Counted from the stretch's first letter, positions 12,901-23,459 are shown. The stretch: 64,000 nucleotides of DNA from Rhododendron vialii (GCF_030253575.1 NC_080557.1:35661001-35725000), one strand, 5' to 3'. The notes: generated by a model not told the origin, from the sequence alone. Made by a program: numbers and translations.

Positions 12901-15900
12901 GTTCGCAGATTTGTCTGGCGAAACATTGTTACAAGATTTGGAGTACCATACGCCATCGTATCAGACAATGGAAGCCAATTTGTCGGTAAAGACCTAACCA
13001 GCCTCTGTGAGGAATTTGGCATACGCTTCTTCAACTCCACACTAGCCTACCCCCAAGGGAACGGACAAGCCGAGGCTACAAACAAGACTGTCTGCGCCGG
13101 GATTAAGCGACGACTGAACTCCAAGAGAGGAAAATGGGCTAAAGAATTACCACGTGTCCTCTAGGTTTACCGTTCTACACCCCGACGCTCAACTGGCCAA
13201 ACCCCTTTTTCAATGGCATTCGGCATGGAAGCAGTAATCCCACTGGAGTCCAAGTTTCCCACTCTGAGGACTGAGAATTTTGATCCAAAGACTAATGAAG
13301 AGGCAGTGGAACAAGAATTGATTTTGGCAGAAGAAAAGCGCGACGACGCTTAGCTAAAGCTCGCCGAATACCAACAAGAAGTCGCAAGAGGCTACAACCG
13401 AAGTGTTCGAACCAAGACCTTCAAACCAAACGACTTGGTTTGGCGAAAGGTGGTGCAAGCTAGCAAGAAGCAGAAGTTCAAACCCAACTGGGAAGGTCCC
13501 TTTCGCATTGTCAAGGTCGCTGGTGAAGGTGCCTACGTGCTGGAGGACATGAATGGGAAAGTCCTCAGTAACCCATGGAATGCACAGAACCTCAAGAAGG
13601 CATACATGTAGCCGAAACCCCAACAGTGTGCCACATGTTCGGCCATTACCTATCCTATTTTTCTTTCGGCTTCGGCCCATGTCTTTACAATTTCAACCTG
13701 TACTTCATGATTGAAGAATCAAAGAAATTTTATCTGACAAGCTTTCATTTTGCAATTCAAAACTATTCCTTGTTACTTTATATATACTATCTTGGCTAAC
13801 TTAGCCGACCACAAACGTTGACCTCGGTCACACCCACAAACGGCTCATATGCCTCTGCTTCGGCCACTATTACTGCCCAAAGAAGCAAAACGGACATCAG
13901 GTCCACCGAGCCCAAAGACACACAATACGGCTGGAATTTGGGTTCCGGTACGGCTTAGCAAGACATTATGGTCGGCTACAGCCCGGTTACACTCACGCTT
14001 TGGTGAGCAAACCACTCACAAACATTAGACACTTTACTTACAGACTAAGGCCAGAAAAATTTACCGAGCCCCAAACTACGGTTGTATGCCCTCCACAACT
14101 TTGGCGAACAATCTCACTAGCAACTAGCCGAGACCAACACACGCTCGGCAAGCTCTCTTTATTCTTTTACTCTACTTTGGTTCAAGCTCGGCAATACCTA
14201 CAGCTAGTAACTTAAACAATTGGACAAGCATTCCTACAAATAGGCCGAACCCAAACCAAAGTGGGGGCAACAAGATAACTACTACCATTAGCCAGGGCTC
14301 GGCAACTCTTTACATCAACACATCTAATGTGGCCCAAGCTCGGCTCTATTATGCATTGATTCAAGCTCGGCAAAACCAAAATAATCTCAAACAAATTTCA
14401 AATCGAGCAAAAATGACATTCAAAAAAGTGTTGCAGAATAAAAGTCATTCATTTCAAAAGATCAAGTAACGCAAGCTCGGCAAAAACTTTACAGCCAAAG
14501 ACCATTACATCTGGAACGGTAAAGTCCGAACTTGGACCCGCCCAGTCCAAGAGTTCAACAAAGTACAAAAAATAAAAAAAAATTAACTACAGCAACATCT
14601 TTGCCGAAACTAGCATCCGCGTACAACTTCTCTCAACCTTGGGCAGCCTCTCCGACTTTAACTCCTGTCCCAGCTACATCTGCACAAGCACCATCTTCGG
14701 CAAGAGCATCCTGATTGACGATCACAGGCTCTTGCTCGGCATCAGGAGCAGCTGTCTTGCCATCACTATCTTTCTCTAAACCATTCAGATCTTGCGCAAT
14801 GACGTTGGCGTCGGTCAGGTCCTCAACTTCATCCTCGCTCTCGGGAAATTCTTCAGGAGCAAGAGGTGCACACTCCTCCTCGGTATACGGCAATACAAGC
14901 TCGGGAGTGACTGGGGCTGGAATAGACTTGGTCAAATTCATGTCAGCCTCCAGCTGAATGACTCCACAAGCTGCATTCACCCCATCTTTGTATCCTGTTC
15001 GGTAGGCGATGGGGATCCTCATTCGGATGGCGTCATTGACCATGGACCGAGCCTCCCGCATGTACTCGGCACCAGCACGGTCAAAACCAGCTTGATATGC
15101 CGCCCCATCCACCTCCTTCATTTTCCTTTTCTCTCTCCTAAGCACCTTGGCCACCTCGCCCTCGGCTTTCTTCATCCTCTCCTCCATCTCATCTCTTTCC
15201 TTCTCAAGCTCGGCCACCTGCGCTTTCACCGTCTTCAAACTACCCTTGTAGCTTCTCACTTTTTCTCGCTCGACCTTCAAGTCATCATGAAAACGAGCGC
15301 GCTCGGCAAGGACGAGCTCGGCATTTTTTGATGAGCGGAGCAAAGCTTGTCCGGCCTATTCAAAAGTAAGAATGTGAGTTCACTTGACAGGAAATATGAT
15401 GGAAAATAAAGAGAGCTGGGTTCGGGTCAAACCTGAACGAGGTAAGCACTTGCATGAACCATGCTCGGCTGAAGACCTTCAGGAATTTTCTCCATATCCC
15501 TCGGAAGAGCGAAACCTTAAAGCACCGCAGTAGCAAGCCCTGGCTCGACCTTAACAGAATCTTCCACAGTGACGACCCTACCTTCGGCCAAGGCGAAAGA
15601 GGGAGTGAACTCTTGAACGGCGACGGCGTCAGCCGAACCTAAAGGCATCTGAGCTGTCTTTGAGCCCCCAGCAGCCGATGACTCCGTCTTCTCCTGCACG
15701 CTCGGATGGGGAGTCGACGGCTTCGTCGGGAAGAAGTCATGGGTGAGCTTCTGCCTCTTCTCACCAGGCTCGGCAAACCCAGGTTCCTGTCGAACCACTT
15801 TGCCATCTCGTATATTAACACGGACAACGTTCCGACGACCCATGTCACTGGCAAGATCTGGCACGAGAGTTTTTAATGGAACGTTAACTCCTGGGTGTTC

Positions 15901-18900
15901 GGCTTGTTGATCTTCTCCGAACCAAAACTCAGCTGGTTTTCTGAACGACGGTAACTTCACTCTCAGCTGCTTACTGCCTCCTGTCTGCCTCGCTTTCTTT
16001 CCTCGGCCCTGACCTTCTGTGCTCGGCGCCGCCTCCCTTCCCCTCCTCTTTAGCTTGCCCTTGTAAGACGGCTCGTAGCCAAGAAGCGTCGGCGCATCCC
16101 TACAAGCCTGAGACAGGAGTATGTCAACGTGCGCCTCAACAGACAAAGATTGCTGAGTCTTTGTTATGGCTCGGTGATCTGCAAAAGTATTCAACTGTTA
16201 GGAAAATCACATGCATCGAAAGAAAAGTTAACGTCGGCTGAGCAGAAGAAACGTAGTTACCTCGAAAATCTTTCGTCTTCGGCACTGTATACTTACGTAC
16301 GGTCTGGTCGCCGAACTCAAAGTTGCCCCTCACTTCGACATAAAAATTTGCCCATTTGTCAGTGTCGGGCAAACCATCCACTAATGGTTGTTTCTTGCCA
16401 CGTGTGGACAAGTACCGACGCTCGGTTTGGCCGTGCCTAGACATAATGTAAGTATGGAAAAGGTCGGCTACGGTAAATTCAAGGTTGTGAAGCTCCTTCA
16501 GCTTAATCACCGACATTACTATTCGGTAGCTATTGATGGCAAAATAATGTGGGACGATGCTGAACCGAGCAAGAAGTTCCCTCAAGAAGGGATGGAGAAG
16601 AAACCTCAAACCAGCCTCACATATCGCCATCAATGGGACAGTGATATGCTCGGGATGGTCCCCCCTCGTATCCGTGATTCTGTTGCTCGCCACTTGGTTG
16701 AGTATTACGTCGTTTGGGATGCTGTACTCTCGGCAAAAATCTTGGTACTCCCTAGCACTTCCGGTGAAGAAATGGGCATAGGGGCAAACTTGGCCCCTCT
16801 CATAAAGATCGTCTAACCCTCTACCCTCGGATTGGGATTCACTATGCCCTGAAAGGATAGGGGTTGGGGCGTCGGCCTGAGGGATGAATCTGGACTCGGC
16901 CTCTGGTCCCAGTTGAGGCTCGGTATCAGAATGGGTCGATGGTGTGAATGATATCTCAGGATCGGTTATGAACTCGTCGGCACCGTATTCAAAAACACGT
17001 TCGGCGTTCGAGTCACAGAAGTCGGACATATTTGAGGCAATGGACGATATTTGGTGTCGGCGTCTGTGTTCTTCCAACCACTCACGGAAAAACGTATCCC
17101 CAGAGTCTCCCCCTGAGCTTTCAGAGTCGGAAGAGATGACAATGGTTGGGTGAGCCAGACCTAACAAAAACAAGAAGAAAACAATGAGAAACCTCGTCAT
17201 CGGCAAGGAGGGAAGGGATCTCTATGCTCGGCTACCCTATTTGGCCCACCCTATTTGTCCCTTCGAGATTCAAGGTCGGGAAGTTCTAAGACACGAAATG
17301 GGGCTCGGCCTATCCGCGCCCGATGCTGGGCTCGGCAAATCCCAACAAAGATCGAGCACGGCGTCGTTACAAAACTCGTGCTCGGAAGAACAGATCGAAG
17401 ACGAAGATGAACAGTCGTTCATCTCCAGACCTCTTACTGTTCACTCAGAACAAAAAACTCCCAAAAAACCCAAGAAAGCAGAAAGGAAAGCATGGAAAAA
17501 TGACACGAACTATAAGAGGGATAAAGATCGAACACATACCTGTAAATTTTAACGAGATTTGATGAAAATCTGCCGAGACTCAAGGCTGGAAGGCGAACGG
17601 GCAAGGAACGAAGCTCTGGCAATGGAGGTCTAGAGAGAGAAAGCAACGGTGGCTTCTCTCTCTAACTCCAGCTCTTTATATAGACGAAGGGTTTTGAGAT
17701 TCGAGTTTCCCGCCCATGTCACTGTACCGCCGAACCTGCAACCAATAAACAGCTGACGCGTGGCCTGATGAGACGGGCTGGCAGAGCTCCACGCGTGCCC
17801 ACCGTCTCCCTGTCAGCCGTACCCAACAAGAAATCGACACCTGGCGAATCCCCATTGGTCCCCGTCGTTGGCCATTTTATTGAAAAGGGTTTTAGGCTCG
17901 GCTCAATTCTGCCCAATAATCGAGTTCCATGCTCGGCCAAAGTTAACATCAATCCCAACCGTGCACTCGGCGACGACCGAGATTGAGGGGCTATTGTAGC
18001 AGGCCGAACATGAGTTCGCTATATAACGACCGAGCCCATGCCTTGCCGAGCACGCACCTTGAGCACGGCTCCCGTCCCTGTTCTACGTCAACCATTTCTT
18101 TTGCCACGGACTCGTCGTCGGATCATCTCGTTCTCGACCACCTTCCACGGCGGTCATTTTTGACTGTCCTCTCCTGTCAATCTTGTGCACGATCAGCAAA
18201 GGCGTGTTCGGCCACCCGCGGAGCAAGGCCACTGCCGACCACGGCTAGCCGCTGATTTGCATGTCTTTCCACGTGTAAAAGCGGTTATAACAGAAGATGA
18301 TCGTGGGCGCACATGGGTGTGCCAGCTCAGCCCTAAAAACGGGTACCAGATCTGTTTGGTGACGTCATGATGACACTGCCTGACCCGCGCAAGGCATGTG
18401 CTGGTGCTTGGAGAGCAAGTGAAGGAGCTCTATAAATACCTAGCGGTGGAAACCCTAAAGAGGTACACGCTACTACATACTCACTCCCGTAATCTTCTGC
18501 CTACTCTCTCTGCACTTACTCATCCTCACGCCGGAGGGCCTTGCCGGGACAACCTCTGGCCTGGTCTTTAGTCGTGCGCTCACTGTGCAGGCTAGGAGAA
18601 GACTCGATCACCAAGCCACCAGCGGAGGAAGGGATCGAAGATCACGGGCCACACATCTATGTCATTCTTTGTAGTATACTTAACGATGTGCCACCAAAAG
18701 GTGGCTTTTTAATTGGGAAAAAGCGCCCAAGCCCTAAATATCCAAGTCCGTTGGTGGGTATACATGAATTTTTTGTTTTCCCGAAAGAGAAAATAAAAAA
18801 ACACAAACAATACACAAAGTTTCGACTCGCAATAAATATAGAGAGAGAGAATCATGACTTACAATAAATATAGAGAGAGAGAATCATGACTTACGCTTGC

Positions 18901-21900
18901 TAATTTTCAAGAAAAAGAAAAGATACTCTATTGTTTTGAGATTAATTATATAGGTTGTACTTGTTGGCCTTGTAGGATGTGTTCCTTGTTTGGGGAGAAC
19001 ATGACCAACTATTTCTAATGGAGAAAGCTACCGAACTCAAGGAGTATGTGCTTCCACCTCTCTCTAGATCTACCTTTCATCATAATCGTCTTACGAATTT
19101 TTAAGATTTATTAATTATTACTTCTTTATTAATTGTCAGAATGCTAGCTAAAAGCCTGCTTCAAAAAAAAAAAAAACATGAACTCTTAATCAATTGCAAT
19201 GTTTTTCAACTTTGGATTTCACTATAACACGGCAGATACGAATCATGGGCGCGGTTTCCAATAAATCTTTTTTATCTGTCTCTTTATACTCATTCCTCTA
19301 AAAAATCTCCTTCAAAATCCAAACCGAACCGGTTCTCAGAAGTTGAGAAACCGATAGCACCGATGCATTTTGTAATTTCTCCTCCCCACTTCAATGAGTA
19401 GAATCATTGACTTTAATTTGTAGATCTAGTTGGAAAAAGGAAATTGATTTTAGCACTCCAAAAATTGATGGAGGGGCTTCAAAACGACGTTGTTTTGATT
19501 TCAACACAGTTCAGTTTTCGAGTCCCTCCATCAATTTTTGGAGTGTCAAAATCACAACATTGAAAAAATCAATTATGCCAAAAATTATGAATAAATGAGG
19601 TGAACCTACAGATAAAAGCTTCACCGTGAAATCAGCATATGGGCAGTGGCATGGGTAAAGCATTCCCTGTCAACCTATCTAATTCTGGGCTCCTTATTGA
19701 AAAATGTCAGCCCTCCAAAGGCCGAAATCTTCTCATGGACGACACTTCAACGAATGAACATAATCCAAGAGGCTAGATGCCGTTCCACTTTAAGGGTTTT
19801 GGAAAAAAAAAAGGTAATTTCAAGGTCAAAAAATCACGTGTTTACGCAAATAATTTTCCTACCAATATGGATCTTGTTTGATAGATCTCATTAAGATCTT
19901 TTAAAGATGCAAAAAAAATTGAAAAATTATTTTTTTCATTTTTGTTATATTTAAGTTTGAAATTACCTTCTTTTTAAAAAAGAAGATTTTGGGAGAAAAC
20001 GGAACGGGGCCACCCAACTAAAAAGCTTTAGCACTCTAGAGAGATGAGCAACTTTATTACTTATGGTGGGTTCCAGAACTCAAAAAAAAACCCTTATTTT
20101 TTAAGAAGACAATTTCAAGCTCAAAAATTAGAGGCTTATTGAAATCTAAAAATATGCACTATGGGTCTTGTTTGAAAGATCTCATTGAGATCTTTTATAC
20201 GACGTAAAAAAAATTGAAAAATTATTTTTCATTTACATTATTTTTGAGTTTGAAAATGTGAAATAAGTTATTTATTTTTTAAGAAGGTTTCTGGAACGGG
20301 GCCTAAATATCTTCAACACGCCTCCTCATGTGTAGTCAGTGAGCTCTCCCTCCATGAGCGAAATAAACACGTGTAAATATTGTAGGGCAAAGTCTATTTT
20401 TACCTCCTGTGGTTTGAGCCATGTGCGAATACATCCCCTATGGTTCAAAAGTGTGCACATAACCCCCTGTGATTTTAAAAAAGTGCGGATGGACCCATTG
20501 CTGTTATATTTTTCATCAATATTAACGGATGTGTATCTCACACACTTCTAGAATCTAATCTGAACCGTTCATAATGTATTAAATAAAGAATAGAGTATCA
20601 CTGTAAAAACTTCATCTAGATCAGACACCAATAACCCAGTGATCTAATTCTTAGTAAATTCAAATTTGAAATTGTAATTTCATAATAAATTCGATTCGAC
20701 TATGAGATTTTCATTTTTGATTGACTTGAATTTTGGCATAAATGTAGTACTCGTCAAACTCTACAATATCAACGGTTCGGATCCAATTTTTGGTATAAGG
20801 GATGGATTTATTAAATTTAAGGAAGAAGAAGAATCAAGGGAGAGGAGGAGGGCATATTGGTCTTTTAATATTTTGTCCGTTAATATGGATGAAAAACATG
20901 ACGACAGGGGGCCTATCCGCACATTTTTAAAATCATAGGGGGTTATGTGCACACTTTTGAACCATAGGGAGTATATCCGCACATGACGTAAATCATAGGG
21001 GATCAAAGTGGACTTTGCTACATTAGGTAGGCGGTGAGGTTCGAACACAGGATCTATTACCTGCTCTGATACCATGTTGAAACTCTTTGTAATAGTCTCA
21101 AATGTTATTAAGTGATCACACATTTCACTCACAAACAATATTTAACATCATCTTATGGTTTGTCCTTTTTGTTCTTTGGAATTGGAAACTCCTCAATACC
21201 TCCTTTTACATTGTCAATGACTCTCAGGGGGCGTTCCGTTTTCTTTTTAAACCTTCCTTTTCAAAAAGAAGATAATTTCAAATTCAAATATAATGAAAAT
21301 AAAAAATAATTTTTAAATTTTTTTGCACTGTTTAAAAGATCTCAATGAGATCTATCAGACAAAATTCATATTTGTAAGAAAATTATTTGCGTAAACACAT
21401 AATTTTTGAGCTTAAATTACCTTCTTTTTCTTGGGACATATGGTCTTTGATAATTGAATGGTGGCATGTCAACTGGGTTTGCCCGTCATCATTGAAAGTT
21501 ATGGTCGTGGTTTGACAGTAAGTATGTCAATTTGGAGAAACGTATCTGGGAAACTTGTTTTCAACTCTTTGGTCTCTTTGGCTGGCGAGAAATGTGTTGT
21601 GCCCTGAGTAGATCAAACCAAAGCCAAAACACACACAGAGACACGAACATAGAGAATATACGTGATTTTCCAAAATCGGATACATCCACGGAAAAAATGG
21701 AGCAATTTCTTGTAAATGGAGCAATTTCAAGTAGTGTTCTCTCACACTCTGCTACATTCACTGATCTCTCACTCAAGAGAGATACAATTACAAAGGTCAG
21801 GGGTCTCCTTTTATAGCTCGAGGAGACCCTATTCGTTTCCCATGATCTGCCACAAAATCTTCCTTCATTTACTCCATGGCTATCAAGAATCTCGGCTCAG

Positions 21901-23459
21901 ATCCAAATGGCTGGCTTCTTCCAGATGAGCCAAAAACTCATTTATGAGGATGGAGCCACAAGTCAACAAAATGGCTATATCTTCAACAATGTAACAACAG
22001 GGGTGTGCGAAATGGCGGAGTTGATCGAAACAAGAGTAGCAATGTGGATTAAAGCAAAGTTCGACATCAAAATCTACTTGGTGGAAGACTTCCAGGGCTA
22101 TGTCGATAGAATTAGAAACTCATAGAAAGTTGAAAATTTAGATTGAGATTTGAGAATAAGTTCTTTCCGGATCAACCAGACAAGGGGGTTGTCCGGACAG
22201 CCCCGTGTGGGCCCCCTTCGCGCGTTTTTTAAAAAAATCCGAACCCTGTATCTTGTAGGGCCTTCAAAATAATATATCTACGCCAAAAATCAGCTTGTCC
22301 ATACATCAATAGATATGTCAAAAATTGAGTTTTTATATGGAAAAATGGACAACCGCGAACAGTTTAACTTTAAAAACAGTTGACAGATCACGGTTCGTCC
22401 ATTTTTTCGTGTATAAACTCAACTTTTGACATACCTATCAATGTCCGGACAAGCTGATTTTTTTGCGTAGATACATTATTTTGTGGGCCCTACTAGATGC
22501 GCAGTTCGAATTTTCCAAAAAAACACGCAAAGGGGGCCCACATGGGAACTGTCCAGACAGCCCCTTGTGCGGTTTGGATTTTCAAATAAACGTGCGAAGG
22601 CGTGTCTCAACATTCAATTTTCTGTTGGAATGTTTTATCTTGTTGTCTTTTATTTATTTCTGTTTCGTCTTTCCTTGGTTAAGCAAATATTACTTATACC
22701 ATTCTCTCTCCCTTGATGTACCCCTATCGAGATTTTTAAAATTTTCTTTGCCGAGCAAAAAAAAGGTCAATTGTATGTTTGACTTTGAACCTTGCATTGC
22801 CAAGTGAATAAAATAGTAAAGTGAAAGGGAATAATTTTTTTACTTATTATGGCTGGGTAAGAATGTTTATTTGTCCGAGATTCCAACTGATGTTTTGTTT
22901 AGTTAACAAAAACATGGAAAAAAAAAAAAAAGTAATCTTTTAAATTAGAGTAATGTTTTTTTCTTTCTCGGCAAAAGTTAGTACTACTATTATTTAAAAG
23001 AGAGATGCTACATACCGATATTTGTTTAGCTACACAGTTTTGTCTCTACGAATCAAGAAATAATACTTATCGATATTTGTTGGAGATGATTTTTTACAGG
23101 GCTCCATAATATATTATTTCAAAATTTATGAATATTTTTTTGTATTTTTTTGAAACCCGGGCTGAGCCCTACAAAATATGTAGTGGATGATGTAGTGATT
23201 GGATATAGTGTACCTAGACTTATTGTATTTAAAAATAGCACCTTTCAAATTAAAGTTATATTTTGAGTTTTTTTGAGATGTGTGAAGGGTTTATGATTGC
23301 AGGCTTTTGGGAGAGAAGACCAAACTCGAAGTGATAAAGAACACTGGTCACGCGCCTCAAATCGAAAAACCAGCTCAATTCAACAAAATTGTGTACAAGT
23401 TATTAGTTGGGTCCTCCTCACCTCCTCGTGACTGCAATAGGGGGAAAAAATTGCAATAA
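4440..23459 (+). CDS. Alpha/beta-hydrolase fold protein (gene A), four exons over 19 kb
   Basis: Predicted exons are 4440-5081, 6407-6502, 18976-19043 and 23303-23459. All junctions are GT-AG and the phases are 0, 0 and 2, giving 963 bp or 320 residues. The protein has the oxyanion motif HGFG (about residue 61), the nucleophile elbow GTSYGG (about 137), an acid-loop EHD in exon 3 and the catalytic histidine in GHAPQ in exon 4, so a full Ser-Asp-His triad is present. It belongs to a plant family of small serine hydrolases whose substrates are mostly unknown; I do not assign one. Exons 2 and 3 have the same length as in gene C. Intron 2 (12.5 kb) holds a complete Tat retrotransposon in sense orientation; intron 3 (4.3 kb) holds a LINE and MITEs. 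Relative to gene C, a short deletion removed the stop codon, adding about 15 C-terminal residues. Coding looks intact, but whether the long introns are spliced efficiently is unknown. Confidence 0.85.
5082..6406 (+). other. Intron 1 of gene A
   Basis: Donor CAG|GTAACT and acceptor ATGCAG|AATATG. It holds a GA tract (5321-5334) and one Stowaway MITE (5860-6071). No coding exon was recognised in between. Confidence 0.7.
5860..6071. mobile_element. Stowaway-type MITE (Tc1/mariner), 212 bp
   Basis: The ends CTCTCTCCATCCCATAA and TTATGGAACGAGAG are inverted and continue as ATATTTGTCC / GGACAAATAT; they fit the Stowaway consensus (CTCCCTCCGTCCC). The element is flanked by TA on each side (5858-5859, 6072-6073), the expected target duplication. 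Confidence 0.88.
6503..7010 (+). other. Start of gene A intron 2 up to the retrotransposon
   Basis: Donor CAG|GTACAC. This is noncoding AT-rich intron sequence. It contains a pure (TA)n tract at 6895-6952, about 60 bp before the retrotransposon insertion point. Confidence 0.7.
6895..6952. repeat. (TA)n microsatellite
   Basis: A pure dinucleotide run of about 29 units. Confidence 0.97.
7016..7676 (+). repeat. 5' LTR of the Tat element
   Basis: TG...CA bounded, 661 bp. TATAAATA at 7452-7459 is the likely promoter TATA box, about 220 bp before the LTR end. Confidence 0.95.
7679..7695 (+). promoter_or_regulatory. Primer binding site of the Tat element
   Basis: TGGTGAACCCGACGTG starts 3 nt after the 5' LTR, where the tRNA primer site is expected. 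The donor tRNA was not determined. Confidence 0.65.
7774..10797 (+). pseudogene. Tat gag, protease and N-terminal reverse transcriptase
   Basis: The frame opens at ATG 7774 and stops at TGA 10795-10797, 1007 codons. A Pro-rich run lies near residue 105. The capsid-type gag domain spans about residues 300-470. A degenerate zinc knuckle of the form C-x2-H-x4-H-x4-C lies near residue 570. The aspartic protease motif DQGSS is near 707. Reverse transcriptase starts near 940 (WRVCVDY). Proteolysis of the product would give structural Gag and Pol enzymes for the virus-like particle. The TGA falls inside the reverse transcriptase, and the same frame continues past it, so it is a nonsense mutation rather than a natural gene end. 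Confidence 0.93.
10798..12384 (+). pseudogene. Tat reverse transcriptase core and two RNase H domains
   Basis: This is a direct in-frame continuation of the upstream gag-pol. The RT active-site motif is YIDD at about 11005. It is followed by the connection/first RNase H-like domain, which begins with SAHATSSAL in place of the usual acidic residue, then a second RNase H with VDGASN (about 11920) and NNEAEYEALLAG. The second domain is the 'archaeal-type' RNase H typical of Tat elements. The frame ends at TAG 12382-12384 and then continues in the same phase as integrase, so this stop is also a break (one transition from CAG). Confidence 0.92.
12385..13611 (+). pseudogene. Tat integrase
   Basis: In frame with the preceding Pol. 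The HHCC-type N-terminal region lies at about 12570-12700; the catalytic core shows GLDIVGK (about 12781), VSDNGSQF (about 12958) and NGQAE (about 13063), giving D, D and E. The chromatin-side C-terminal part ends with WEGPFRIV and the natural stop TAG at 13609-13611. Two further in-frame TAG codons (13162-13164, 13351-13353) interrupt it. Confidence 0.92.
13612..14632. other. Tat 3' noncoding stretch between integrase and the antisense gene
   Basis: About 1 kb without an ORF. Repeated short text such as GCTCGGCAA and GGCTCGG on the + strand gives it the same composition as the antisense gene, so it is probably its 3' UTR. Confidence 0.6.
14633..17206 (-). pseudogene. Antisense three-exon gene of the Tat element
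   Basis: Between pol and the 3' LTR, the minus strand carries a gene with predicted exons 17206-16261 (first ATG 17200), 16178-15433 and 15355-14633. Both introns are short (82 and 77 bp) and GT-AG, and the frame is kept across both joins. Exon 1 begins with a hydrophobic stretch and an acidic Ser/Asp patch, followed by a domain like the 'putative gypsy type transposon' family (about residues 140-290). Exon 2 has basic clusters. Exon 3 is a coiled coil (about 60 residues, Glu/Lys-rich) with an acidic tail. One in-frame TAA (15517-15519) lies near the end of exon 2. Antisense ORFs at this place are known in Tat relatives; their role is not established. Confidence 0.72.
17980..17990 (+). promoter_or_regulatory. 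Polypurine tract of the Tat element
   Basis: GATTGAGGGG lies directly before the 3' LTR (with CTAT between), in the place of the plus-strand primer. Confidence 0.6.
17995..18655 (+). repeat. 3' LTR of the Tat element
   Basis: 661 bp, colinear with the 5' LTR with about 13 substitutions and no indels seen. In the gene A intron it supplies a sense-strand promoter and polyadenylation region. Confidence 0.95.
18661..18975 (+). other. Gene A intron 2 after the retrotransposon
   Basis: Noncoding. A GAGAGAGAATCATGACTTAC unit is duplicated in tandem near 18840-18895. The acceptor is CTTGTAG|GATGTG. Confidence 0.65.
19446..19553. mobile_element. Small foldback MITE (TAGCACTCC family)
   Basis: Inverted arms GCACTCCAAAAATTGATGGA and TCCATCAATTTTTGGAGTG. 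A related, more diverged copy lies at 57262-57383. TSD not determined. Confidence 0.6.
20397..21018. mobile_element. Foldback element with ~150-bp arms (GCAAAGTC ends)
   Basis: The ends GCAAAGTC and GACTTTGC are inverted; the arms contain near-repeats of a ~30-bp unit (CCTATGGTTCAAAAGTGTGC, then a diverged copy). No transposase. Exact target duplication could not be assigned. Confidence 0.6.
21045..21120 (-). repeat. Possible copia primer-site fragment
   Basis: On the minus strand CATGGTATCAGAGCAGG reads as an LTR end followed by a tRNA-iMet primer site, a common signature of plant copia elements. No LTR pair is present, so it is a fragment only. Confidence 0.35.
22180..22568. mobile_element. 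Foldback MITE (ACAAGGGG ends) in the LINE 3' UTR
   Basis: Arms of about 165 bp pair ACAAGGGGGTTGTCCGGACA with the complement near 22550-22568; a short loop lies around 22350-22395. It splits the LINE 3' UTR. TSD not clear. Confidence 0.65.
23020..23215. repeat. Diverged copy of the foldback MITE at 58082-58397
   Basis: Shares text such as ATACTTATCGATAT, a TTTTTTACAGGGCTC block and AACCCGGG with the 58-kb element. It lies in intron 3 just before the last exon of gene A. Confidence 0.45.

Larger units (their letters stand above)
7016..18655 (+). mobile_element. Ty3/gypsy retrotransposon, Tat lineage, 11.64 kb
   Basis: Two 661-bp LTRs (7016-7676, 17995-18655) bound the element, with 5-bp target duplication TCTAT at 7011-7015 and 18656-18660. 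LTRs begin TGTAGCAGG and end CCACACA. By eye they differ at about 13 positions, almost all transitions, so insertion is recent. Order is gag, protease, reverse transcriptase, RNase H, a second RNase H domain, integrase, then a long 3' region with an antisense gene. The additional RNase H and the antisense gene with a gypsy-type transposon domain are hallmarks of the Tat group. The element lies in intron 2 of gene A in the same orientation. Its gag-pol has four in-frame stops, so this copy is not autonomous. Confidence 0.96.
19812..21440. repeat. Cluster of GGCCCCGTTCCG-type MITEs in the LINE
   Basis: Three related blocks (about 19812-20002, 20090-20297 and, inverted, 21222-21440) share the texts TTTACGCAAATAATTTTC, GATCTCATTGAGATC and a terminal GGAACGGGGCC. 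They bracket the foldback at 20397-21018. A fourth, weaker relative is at about 53725-53840. TSDs not resolved. Confidence 0.5.
19580..22768 (+). mobile_element. LINE (non-LTR) 3' end remnant, interrupted by MITEs
   Basis: Fragments of the RT zinc-binding domain read on the + strand: FTVKSAYGQW (about 19618), NVSPPKAEIFSW (about 19700), WHVNW (about 21465), LEKRIWETCF (about 21532) and MWIKAKFDIKIY (about 22042), in the same order as in the LINE at 55486-56436. The 3' end keeps a shared 3' UTR text (CTTGATGTACC) and A-rich tail near 22757. The order is broken by MITEs at about 19812-21440 and by a foldback at 22180-22568. Several stops make it non-functional. It lies in gene A intron 3. Confidence 0.75.

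Noticed and set aside
20388..21027. 9-bp TSD for the foldback at 20397-21018
   Set aside because: TATTGTAGG and TACATTAGG agree at only 6 of 9 positions; not accepted.
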